This document shows, piece by piece, positions 8,801-16,090 of a stretch of DNA of 64,000 bases. Source of the stretch: Dyadobacter sp. NIV53 (GTDB lineage: Bacteria > Bacteroidota > Bacteroidia > Cytophagales > Spirosomataceae). A program made the position numbers and the translations under genes. The notes under the pieces are model-generated. The model did no database searches, was not told the origin of the DNA, and was given only the letters and a program-made list of their open reading frames with translations. The DNA lies in assembly GCF_019711195.1 (NCBI RefSeq), contig NZ_CP081299.1:1364001-1428000 (forward strand), read 5' to 3'. Position 1 is the stretch's first letter; the number at the start of each line of letters is the position of its first letter.

Positions 8801-10153
8801 ATGACTTTTGAATTAACCAAAGAATATGTAGAGAACATTCAGGAATTAATTGCAAATGAGGATTCTGCGGCTATTCAGGCCCAAATGGAAGGACTTTTTG
8901 CAGCAGATATTACTGGATTAATTTCAGAACTGGGAACTGATAATGCCAAATTTCTGATCAATCAGCTTGAAACTGAAACGGGTGCAGAAATTCTGGCAGA
9001 TATGGATCCAAATGAAAGGCGTGAATTCTTAAAAGCGTTTACATCGGAGGAAATTTCAAAGTTTGTCAATCTATTTGATTCAGATGACGCAGTGGATTTG
9101 CTGAACGAGCAACCCATCCGGGTTCGTGAAGAAGTAATTGCATGGCTGGAAGACAGGGAACAGGCGCGCTTTATTCTTGATCTGTTACATTATGATGAAG
9201 ATGTAGCCGGTGGTTTGATGCAGAAAGAACTTGTAAAAGCGAATGTTAACTGGACTGTTAATGAGTGTATTGAAGAGCTGCGCAAACAGGCGGAAGATGT
9301 TGGAAAAGTTTATGCTGTGTATGTGATCGAAGATAATGGAAAACTTCTGGGTATATTGTCTTTGAAAAAAATCGTTCTGGCACACAAGGATACCAAGATC
9401 GAAAGTTTGTATGATAAGGATGTCATTTTTGTAGAAACCTACCGCCCTGCCGAAGAAGTTGCTGAACTTATGCAACGTTACGATTTGGATGCATTACCGG
9501 TTGTGAACGTTCAGGGCAAGCTTTTGGGACGTATAACGATTGATGATGTCATTGACGTAATTACTGAACAGGCTAGTTCTGATACACTGGCAATGGCGGG
9601 TATTACCGGTGATGTTGAAGAAGACGATACGATCTGGCAGCAAACAAAAGCAAGGCTTCCCTGGCTTTTAGTAGGAATGATGGGTGGAATTCTGGCCGCA
9701 AAATTCATTAGTTTCTTTGAGGGAGATTTGAAAATCATTCCGGCAATGGCCGCTTTTATTCCAATTATCGGTTCAACCGGAGGAAATGTGGGTATCCAGA
9801 CTTCCTCAATCATATTGCAAAGCCTGGCGGATAAAACAGGGCTGGACACTATAGTTGGTCAGAGACTTGTACGTATGTTTGCTGTTGCTTTCATCAACGG
9901 ATTAATAATCAGCTGCATTGTTTTTGGTTTTAACCTATTGATAGGCAACCATCTGCAACTGGCATTAGTTGTTTCAACTGCCTTGATGTCAGTTGTATTT
10001 CTTGCATCTTTTATGGGGACAGTAACGCCAATAATTCTGGACAAAATTGGGATAAACCCAGCCGTTGCATCCGGTCCTTTCATCACCACGGCCAATGATT
10101 TAATTGGTTATGGGGTGTATTTTGGACTGGCGCATTTACTTCTGGATTTGTAA
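8801..10153 (+). CDS. mgtE: Magnesium transporter MgtE
   Basis: MgtE is an inner-membrane Mg2+ channel gated by intracellular magnesium. The 450-residue protein shows the family order: an acidic helical N domain (about 1-130), a pair of CBS domains (about 135-255, with VIFVETYRPAEEVAELMQRY and LPVVNVQGKLLGRITIDD), a connecting helix, and a C-terminal pore domain of five hydrophobic helices (about 285-450). The pore includes the conserved stretch PIIGSTGGNVGIQTSSI and a terminal PFITTANDLIGYGVYF. Length matches the family. It follows rsmA on the same strand and is followed by an AT-rich stem-loop. Confidence 0.95.
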   Translation: MTFELTKEYVENIQELIANEDSAAIQAQMEGLFAADITGLISELGTDNAKFLINQLETETGAEILADMDPNERREFLKAFTSEEISKFVNLFDSDDAVDLLNEQPIRVREEVIAWLEDREQARFILDLLHYDEDVAGGLMQKELVKANVNWTVNECIEELRKQAEDVGKVYAVYVIEDNGKLLGILSLKKIVLAHKDTKIESLYDKDVIFVETYRPAEEVAELMQRYDLDALPVVNVQGKLLGRITIDDVIDVITEQASSDTLAMAGITGDVEEDDTIWQQTKARLPWLLVGMMGGILAAKFISFFEGDLKIIPAMAAFIPIIGSTGGNVGIQTSSIILQSLADKTGLDTIVGQRLVRMFAVAFINGLIISCIVFGFNLLIGNHLQLALVVSTALMSVVFLASFMGTVTPIILDKIGINPAVASGPFITTANDLIGYGVYFGLAHLLLDL

Positions 10154-10158
10154 AGATT

Positions 10159-10182
10159 ATGATTTTAATAAGATAAAATCAT
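10159..10182 (+). terminator. AT-rich hairpin after mgtE
   Basis: Arms ATGATTTTA and TAAAATCAT form a perfect 9-bp stem with a 6-base loop, 5 bases after the mgtE stop. There is no long U tract, so termination activity is inferred from placement. Confidence 0.45.
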
Positions 10183-10213
10183 CCTAAGAAATTTACTGAG
10201 TGTAAACCATCTT

Positions 10214-10510
10214 TTAAGTAAGTTTTATATCCTTTCTTATTTTTTCCACAACTGTTATAGATGCACCCGAAAGTGCAGCTATTTTAGCAATATCAAAGTT
10301 GGTATTTAAGAGAAGATTTTTTACAAAATTTGCTTTTTCCTCTTCACGGCCTTCTTCACGGCCTTCTTCCTTAGTTAGCATTTTAATAGTTTCAATGATC
10401 CCCATAGTAACTGTTTCTCCCGTTAATCGGCATCTTTAAAAAAATCTCAGTAAATCAGGGAAAGCTTCCTCAAAGGCGCTTTTAGTTAAAAAATCATTTT
10501 TTCTGCGCAT
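10214..10510 (-). pseudogene. Internally deleted relic of an Rpn-type PD-(D/E)XK nuclease/transposase
   Basis: Two pieces of the same family type lie close together. From ATG at 10510 a short frame reads MRRKNDFLTKSAFEEAFPDL then LRFF and stops; this resembles the N-terminus of Rpn-type putative transposases (DLLRFxFPDAD). From ATG at 10405 a 63-residue frame carries a typical family tail: Lys/Glu/Gly repeats (EEGREEGREE, encoded by a 12-base tandem repeat) then NLLLNTNFDIAKIAALSG. The central 200 or so residues, which would hold the nuclease residues, are missing. I read this as a decayed copy with an internal deletion. An intact-length relative lies at 52835-53796. The tail frame alone could still be called a 63-residue hypothetical gene. 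Confidence 0.5.
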
Positions 10511-10563
10511 AAAAAAAGAAATGCGATTTATAGTGTGTGATTCGTACTAAAATCTATGCAAAT

Positions 10564-11061
10564 TTATCCAGAAATATTATTTCCCCTCATAGCTTTTGGG
10601 ATCGATAGCTTCCGGAGCCCAGTTTTGAAAAATTCCAGCACTTTCTCCGGATCGTGGCCTTTTCCTTTTTCCAGATATGCCGAACTTTGAGTATGTAACC
10701 GTTTCCCATCACCATCCAGAACAACAAATACAGGAAAACCGAAACGCTGCGGATAACCCAAAGATGCAAAAACTGCTTCATTTTTGTTTTCCGGACTATA
10801 ATTTACATGCAGCATCACATAATTCTGATCTCTGAAAGATTTAAGCGTATCATTACTGTTTACCAGTTTATCAAACAAAATACACCAGCTGCACCAATTA
10901 CCTCCTAGTTGCAGCAAAACATGTTTACCATCTTTTTTTGCCTGTTGCACTGCCTTAGCTATATCTGCTTTTGCATCTGCTTCCGGATGATAAATAGTTG
11001 CTTTTTGCGCAGTAGCCCTGAACGAAACAAAAAATATAAAGAGCAATAAAAGGTTTTTCAT
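10564..11061 (-). CDS. Secreted thioredoxin-family protein
   Basis: The 165-residue product begins with a clear signal peptide (hydrophobic residues 3-14, then RATAQK). It has a thioredoxin fold with the active site WCSWC at about residues 56-60, preceded by HVLLQLGGNW, and a later FPVFVVLDGDGKRL strand with the cis-proline region. This resembles the thioredoxin_7/DUF255-like group of envelope thiol proteins in Bacteroidota. It probably reduces or isomerises disulfides in the periplasm; the partner is unknown. It sits 37 bases downstream of the L-serine ammonia-lyase on the same strand, so co-transcription is possible. Confidence 0.85.
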   Translation of the reverse strand: MKNLLLLFIFFVSFRATAQKATIYHPEADAKADIAKAVQQAKKDGKHVLLQLGGNWCSWCILFDKLVNSNDTLKSFRDQNYVMLHVNYSPENKNEAVFASLGYPQRFGFPVFVVLDGDGKRLHTQSSAYLEKGKGHDPEKVLEFFKTGLRKLSIPKAMRGNNISG

Positions 11062-11097
11062 AATGAAAATATAGAATTGAAAAATTAAAAATTGAAT

Positions 11098-12528
11098 TTA
11101 ACACTCACTTAAACTGATCGGAATGTTAACCGCCAAACCTGCCTCGGATGTTTCCTTGTACCTGTGATTCATATCCAGTGCAGTTTGCCACATAGTTTTT
11201 ACCACATTGTCCAATGACACCTTGGCATTTTCAGGATTACTTTGCATGGCAAGCTGGGAAGCTGTTATGGCTTTAATGGCTCCCATTGTATTGCGTTCGA
11301 TACAAGGTATTTGCACCAGACCTCCTACCGGATCACATGTCATACCAAGATGATGCTCCATAGCAATTTCAGCTGCCATGAGACATTGTTCTACAGATCC
11401 GCCGGAAACCTCTGTTAATCCTGCGGCAGCCATAGCGGAAGAGACACCAATTTCTGCCTGACATCCACCCATTGCTGCGGAAATGGTAGCGCCCTTTTTA
11501 AAGATACTTCCTATCTCACCAGCTGTTAACAAAAACCTGAAAATGTCTTCCTCTGTGCCGTTACAAAATGCGATATGATATTGGATAACAGCTGGAATAA
11601 CACCTGCAGCCCCATTTGTTGGTGCGGTCACAACCCGGCTGTATGAGGCATTTTCTTCATTTACTGCCAATGCAAAGCAACTAACCCAATCGAGTGTATA
11701 ATTGAAACCGGTTCCACCAGAACAAATCGCCCTTAGCCATTGCGCATAATCTGCGCATTGCTTTTCGTTTAAAAGCTTTTGATTTAATCCGGCTGCGCGT
11801 CTTTTTACATTTAGGCCACCTGGTAAAATTCCTTCAGTCTGGCTTCCGTGGAAGATACTTTCTCTCATCACATGCCATATATTCATCAAATCTTTCCTGA
11901 TCACTGTTTCATTACGCCAGACTTTCTCGTTATCCAGTACAATTTCCCATATTGGTTTACCAGAAATCTGATGCCAATTTAACAGATCCGAAGCGTGGTC
12001 AATGGGATAAGGCAACACAGAGATTTCTTTTGTATTGTCCTCGTCTGTACTATTTTCCTGAATCACAAAACCTCCTCCAATTGAATAATACGTTTCCCGT
12101 TTTTCTCCAAGATTTCCGCAATCTGCAATGAATGTAATTCCGTTGGGATGAAACGGCAATGACTCTTTTATCTTAAAAATGACATCTTCTTTTAGGGTAA
12201 AAGCAATTTTCATGTCCCCTTGCAAAAAAATAGTTTCATTGATTGCAATCTCAGCCAGAATACGGTCAATGTCAGTGGTATCAATAGTTACAGGATCATA
12301 TCCGCTTAACCCCAGAATGACCGCAATATCAGTTCCATGTCCTTTACCAGTTTTGGCTAATGAACCATATAATAAAACTTTTACTAACTGAACATTTTCT
12401 AAGCCAATAGTATTTTCAAGCGTTTTCAAAAATAATTGCGCCGCACGCCAGGGACCCAGGGTATGTGAACTGGAAGGACCGATACCAATTTTAAAAATAT
12501 CAAAAACCGAAATACGCTCTTCTTTCAT
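11098..12528 (-). CDS. sdaA: L-serine ammonia-lyase, iron-sulfur type, single chain
   Basis: The enzyme converts L-serine to pyruvate and ammonia with a [4Fe-4S] cluster. The 476-residue protein is the single-chain form: beta domain first (GPSSSHTLGPWRAAQLF at about residues 17-33), alpha domain after. Cysteines suited to cluster binding are visible in CSGGTGFNYTLDWVSC, GGCQAEIG and CDPVGGLVQIPC. Length fits the E. coli SdaA/SdaB type (about 455). Start at the ATG 12528 gives MKEERISVFDIFKIGIGPSS, the normal N-terminus. A 445-base gap separates it from dtd, which is divergent. Confidence 0.95.
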   Translation of the reverse strand: MKEERISVFDIFKIGIGPSSSHTLGPWRAAQLFLKTLENTIGLENVQLVKVLLYGSLAKTGKGHGTDIAVILGLSGYDPVTIDTTDIDRILAEIAINETIFLQGDMKIAFTLKEDVIFKIKESLPFHPNGITFIADCGNLGEKRETYYSIGGGFVIQENSTDEDNTKEISVLPYPIDHASDLLNWHQISGKPIWEIVLDNEKVWRNETVIRKDLMNIWHVMRESIFHGSQTEGILPGGLNVKRRAAGLNQKLLNEKQCADYAQWLRAICSGGTGFNYTLDWVSCFALAVNEENASYSRVVTAPTNGAAGVIPAVIQYHIAFCNGTEEDIFRFLLTAGEIGSIFKKGATISAAMGGCQAEIGVSSAMAAAGLTEVSGGSVEQCLMAAEIAMEHHLGMTCDPVGGLVQIPCIERNTMGAIKAITASQLAMQSNPENAKVSLDNVVKTMWQTALDMNHRYKETSEAGLAVNIPISLSEC

Positions 12529-12973
12529 TATGTTTTATATTCTCTTAAACATGTAATTCAAAATGAATAAATATTTGTTAAATAACGGATATATAAGTTA
12601 CATGTTAACCAATTAATTACAGAGTCAGATATTCATTAACATAAGATACTATAATTTGTATTTCAATAGCAGTTTGCACCCGACAGAATATTTACCTAAT
12701 TGACTACATTATAACAAATATTCATAGGATCAGCACCTTCAGGTGGTTCTTTAACAATCAATCCCTCTATTTTGACCATCTTTGCCAAAGACATAAATTT
12801 TAAGGATTGGCTCAGTATACCATAGTATTCACACCCAAGAATTATTCTTTTATTCTGCAAAACATTTACAGAAGATTACAACATGTACAAATTCATCGTA
12901 ACTGTTATGGATTTTGGCACTTTAATGAAACTTTATTCTGCTTGAAACTTAATTAATTTAGTAAAACACGCAA
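12529..12973. other. Non-coding gap with a possible gene remnant
   Basis: This 445-base divergent gap is AT-rich. On the minus strand an open frame of about 55 codons ends with TAG at 12696-12698 and reads NKRIILGCEYYGILSQSLKF, later KEPPEGADPMNICYNVVN. The composition looks protein-like but there is no good ATG start and no family match I can name. It may be a decayed gene end. The rest, on either side, must hold the promoters of sdaA and dtd; no clear box was identified. Confidence 0.3.
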
Positions 12974-13426
12974 ATGATAGCAGTTATCCAAAGAGTAAGT
13001 GAAGCTTCTGTAACTATTGAAAATATAATTCATGGTAAGATTGAAAAAGGATTTTTAGTTTTACTTGGTGTAACACACGGAGATACAAAAGAAGATGTGG
13101 AATGGCTTGGACGCAAGATTATTGGAATGCGTATTTTTAGCGATGAAGAAGGAAAAATGAATCTGGATTTAGCTGCGATCAATGGTGATGTTTTGTTAAT
13201 AAGCCAGTTTACATTGCATGCCAGTACAAAAAAGGGAAATCGTCCGTCGTTTATAGAAGCTGCAAAACCAGAAATTGCGATTCCGCTTTACGAATTGATG
13301 ATTACATTTTTGGAAAAAGAACTGGGAAAGTCAATTCAATGCGGGAAGTTTGGCGCTGATATGAAAGTGGCGCTGATTAACGAGGGCCCAGTTACTATAG
13401 TTATTGATTCCAAAAACCGGATTTGA
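12974..13426 (+). CDS. dtd: D-aminoacyl-tRNA deacylase
   Basis: Dtd hydrolyses D-amino acids (and glycine from tRNA-Ala) off mischarged tRNAs, protecting translation. The 150-residue protein is the family length and carries both signature motifs: SQFTLHASTKKGNRPSF (about residues 77-93) and NEGPVTIVID (about 135-144) with the Gly-cisPro pair that enforces chirality. The N-terminus MIAVIQRVSEASVTI is canonical. A MazG-like pyrophosphohydrolase follows 56 bases downstream on the same strand, a two-gene arrangement that makes both proteins cleaning enzymes. Confidence 0.97.
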   Translation: MIAVIQRVSEASVTIENIIHGKIEKGFLVLLGVTHGDTKEDVEWLGRKIIGMRIFSDEEGKMNLDLAAINGDVLLISQFTLHASTKKGNRPSFIEAAKPEIAIPLYELMITFLEKELGKSIQCGKFGADMKVALINEGPVTIVIDSKNRI

Positions 13427-13482
13427 AAATAAGTATTAATTTGTCCATAAAAGCCAATTCTCGTATCTAAAAATCACATAAT

Positions 13483-13809
13483 ATGACTATCGAAGAAGCT
13501 CAGCAACAGGTTGATCGCTGGATCAAAACATACGGAGTACGTTATTTTTCTGAATTGACAAATATGACTATTCTCACGGAAGAAGTAGGAGAATTGGCTC
13601 GAATTATGGCAAGGACTTATGGAGATCAGTCTTTTAAAAAATCAGATTTAGGAAAAGATTTGGGTGATGAAATGGGCGATGTACTGTGGGTATTAATATG
13701 CCTGGCTAACCAAACCGGGATTAATCTGACCGAAGCATTTGAAAAAAATATGGCCAAAAAGACTGACAGAGACAAAGACAGGCACAAAGAAAATGAAAAA
13801 TTACTTTAA
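13483..13809 (+). CDS. MazG-like nucleotide pyrophosphohydrolase
   Basis: This 108-residue all-alpha protein has the MazG/NTP-PPase metal pattern: EEVGELARIMAR (residues about 28-39, ExxE) and later GDEMGDVLWVLICLAN (ExxD). Such short proteins hydrolyse nucleoside triphosphates to monophosphate and pyrophosphate. The C-terminus is rich in Lys/Asp/Glu. It runs in the same direction as dtd. Its stop is only 4 bases from the stop of the convergent gene 13814-14386. The exact substrate is not deducible. Confidence 0.85.
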   Translation: MTIEEAQQQVDRWIKTYGVRYFSELTNMTILTEEVGELARIMARTYGDQSFKKSDLGKDLGDEMGDVLWVLICLANQTGINLTEAFEKNMAKKTDRDKDRHKENEKLL

Positions 13810-13813
13810 TCCC

Positions 13814-14386
13814 TTAAAATTTTAAACCAACCGCAATTCTGTTTGTGGATGGCTTTACATACCAACTATAGCTGCGTTTTTTTATATCTAATGTTTTATT
13901 ATAGAGATTAACAGCCTTATCTTTTTTATTTTTTCCTGTTACAAAAACAACAAGTCCGGAAACTGTTAATCCTCCGCCTAATGCAAGTATGGTAACGCCA
14001 TTATTACTGCTTTCCTCATCAGAAAAGCCAGAAGCTATGAGTTCTCCCAGAGCAACAAATACTCCAACAGTTGTTATGCCAGCTCCAACAAAAGCCAAAA
14101 TCCCACCTGACTTTTGTTCCTGGCGACCCTTAGCAAAAATGTTAAATGCAGTTGAATCGGTGCAACTTAACCTGTCCAATACTTCTCGGGTAGGAAGTTT
14201 TCTACTGCCTATAAAATATTTCCCCAGCCTGCTTTGAATAGAAGTTAATGAATCAACATGGGATGTCCGAATATTTATGCCCCTTTTATTTAAACTGTCA
14301 GAAACCATTGAAGATTGCCCGTAGGACATGGAGCAAATTAAAAACGGCAATAAACAACAATAATACTTAATACACTGACAATCCAT
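13814..14386 (-). CDS. Hypothetical envelope protein with signal peptide and two hydrophobic segments
   Basis: The 190-residue protein begins with a Cys-rich hydrophobic leader (CCLLPFLICSMSYGQ) that looks like a signal peptide cleaved after SYG. The middle carries two Gly/Val/Ala-rich hydrophobic segments (GGILAFVGAGITTVGVFVAL and VTILALGGGLTVSGLVVFV) flanking a short acidic loop. It ends NRIAVGLKF, a short beta-like end. Many Bacteroidota genomes encode similar small membrane proteins of unknown role. I do not recognise a family. It has its own strand neighbour odhB upstream, but that operon ends in a terminator, so it is unlinked. Confidence 0.65.
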   Translation of the reverse strand: MDCQCIKYYCCLLPFLICSMSYGQSSMVSDSLNKRGINIRTSHVDSLTSIQSRLGKYFIGSRKLPTREVLDRLSCTDSTAFNIFAKGRQEQKSGGILAFVGAGITTVGVFVALGELIASGFSDEESSNNGVTILALGGGLTVSGLVVFVTGKNKKDKAVNLYNKTLDIKKRSYSWYVKPSTNRIAVGLKF

Positions 14387-14414
14387 ATTGTTAGCAAAGC
14401 ATAAAATACAAAAA

Positions 14415-14436
14415 AAGCCCGTCGTTTGACGGGCTT
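14415..14436 (-). terminator. Intrinsic terminator of the odhA-odhB operon
   Basis: Read on the minus strand, AAGCCCGTC and GACGGGCTT form a perfect 9-bp stem with a 4-base loop, followed by a T tract. It sits just after the odhB stop. Confidence 0.85.
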
Positions 14437-14443
14437 CAAATAT

Positions 14444-16036
14444 TTACATATCAAGTAACAACCTCATTGGATCTTCGAGCAATTGCTTTACCCGAACAAG
14501 GAAACTTACTGAATCTTTTCCATCAATTATACGGTGATCATACGATAGGGCCACATACATAATAGGACGGATTACAATTTGCCCGTCTACTACGACTGCT
14601 CTTTCAACGATATTGTGCATACCCAAAATCGCAGATTGTGGTGCATTGATGATCGGTGTTGACAACATGGACCCGAAAGTACCACCATTTGTAATGGTGA
14701 AAGTACCACCGGACATTTCATCCAGGCCAAGTTTACCATCACGGGCACGAATCGCCAAACGAACGATTTCCTTTTCAACTGCTGCAAAAGAAAGGGTTTC
14801 AGCATTTCTGATTACCGGTACAACTAATCCTCTCGGTGTTGAAACTGCAACAGAAACGTCAGCGAAATCATTGTAAACGATTTCTTCTCCGTCAATAGAA
14901 GCATTTACTCCCGGGAAATCTTTTAAAGCAACAGTTACCGCTTTTACAAAGAATGACATAAAGCCTAAACCAACCTCATGTTTTTCCTTAAACTTATCTT
15001 TGAATTTAGAGCGAACATCCATAACTGGCTTCATATCAACTTCATTGAAGGTAGTTAACATGGCCGTTTCGTTCTTAACTGCAACCAAACGGCGTGCAAT
15101 TGTCTTACGCAAAGAAGACATTTTTTCACGACGTTGTCCGCGTGATCCCGGTATTACAGGAGCGGATGCTGGTTTGGCAGGTGCCGCAGGAGCTGCTGCT
15201 TTTGCAGGCTGGGCAACTTCGGCTGGTTTGCTTCCGGCTTTCAGTGCGTCATCCTTCATAACACGGCCACCTGATCCTGAACCGTTTACATCTTTAACAT
15301 CTATGCCTTTTTCAGCCAGAATTTTTGCTGCAACAGGGGATGCATGTTTATCTATTGATCCCTTTTCTGATGCATCGGAAGTTGCAGGAGCCGGTGTAGA
15401 AGCCATAGGAGCAGATGTACCATTCCCAGCACCTGCTTCAATAGTACAGATTAACGCACCAATTGCAAGTGTATCTCCTTCTTTCCCCACAATCCTCAAA
15501 GTTCCGGCTGCTTCAGCAGGAAGTTCAAAAGTTGCTTTATCGGATTCAAGTTCACAAAGGATTTCATCCACTTCTACATGATCACCATCATTTTTGCTCC
15601 ATGAAGCGATAGTAACTTCTGTAATAGATTCTCCTACAGCTGGAACTTTCATTTCATATGCTTTGCCCGTTGCAGGTGCTGACGGGGCAACTGCGGCAGG
15701 AGCTGCTTCCGGCTCTTCAGCTTTTGCAGGTGCTGTTTCCACTGGAGCACTTTCTTTTGCAGCTGGAGCGGGCTCCGCTTTTGGGGCGGCTCCGTTTGCA
15801 GCTGAATCTATTGTTGCGATCATATCACCAATATTCAGCGTATCGCCTTCCTGCGCTTTAATATGCAAGACACCTTCTGCTTCCGCAGTTAATTCGAATG
15901 TTGCTTTGTCCGAATCAAGTCCGCAAATGACTTCATCCATTTTCACAAAATCCCCATCATTTTTGAACCAGTTTCCTATTGTAACTTCGGTAATCGACTC
16001 GCCAACGGGCGGTACTTTTATTTCAATTTCAGCCAT
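14444..16036 (-). CDS. odhB: 2-oxoglutarate dehydrogenase E2, dihydrolipoamide succinyltransferase
   Basis: E2 transfers the succinyl group from E1 to coenzyme A in the TCA cycle. The 530-residue protein has two lipoyl domains in tandem (lipoyl lysines K44 and K167, each in SDKATFEL), joined by Ala/Pro/Glu-rich flexible linkers, then a peripheral-subunit-binding domain (about 232-265) and a catalytic domain with the active-site YDHRIIDG (H501, D505). Many E2 succinyltransferases, such as E. coli SucB, have only one lipoyl domain, so the doubled domain is notable but occurs in Bacteroidota. odhA lies 54 bases upstream on the same strand, forming an operon. No E3 gene is seen here. Confidence 0.95.
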   Translation of the reverse strand: MAEIEIKVPPVGESITEVTIGNWFKNDGDFVKMDEVICGLDSDKATFELTAEAEGVLHIKAQEGDTLNIGDMIATIDSAANGAAPKAEPAPAAKESAPVETAPAKAEEPEAAPAAVAPSAPATGKAYEMKVPAVGESITEVTIASWSKNDGDHVEVDEILCELESDKATFELPAEAAGTLRIVGKEGDTLAIGALICTIEAGAGNGTSAPMASTPAPATSDASEKGSIDKHASPVAAKILAEKGIDVKDVNGSGSGGRVMKDDALKAGSKPAEVAQPAKAAAPAAPAKPASAPVIPGSRGQRREKMSSLRKTIARRLVAVKNETAMLTTFNEVDMKPVMDVRSKFKDKFKEKHEVGLGFMSFFVKAVTVALKDFPGVNASIDGEEIVYNDFADVSVAVSTPRGLVVPVIRNAETLSFAAVEKEIVRLAIRARDGKLGLDEMSGGTFTITNGGTFGSMLSTPIINAPQSAILGMHNIVERAVVVDGQIVIRPIMYVALSYDHRIIDGKDSVSFLVRVKQLLEDPMRLLLDM

Positions 16037-16090
16037 TTTATCTGCAATCTTGTTATCGAATTTTTAGTGTCTTAATTTTTTAAAGAATTA

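Noticed and set aside
10345..10375. Tandem repeat read as a CRISPR or VNTR array
   Set aside because: Only two to three 12-base units coding for EEGR in the Rpn tail; no spacers.
15000..16067. Two long plus-strand frames opposite odhB (193 and 157 residues)
   Set aside because: They are antisense shadows of the Ala/Pro-rich odhB gene; odhB has firm domain evidence and these frames show low-complexity Ala/Ser sequence only.
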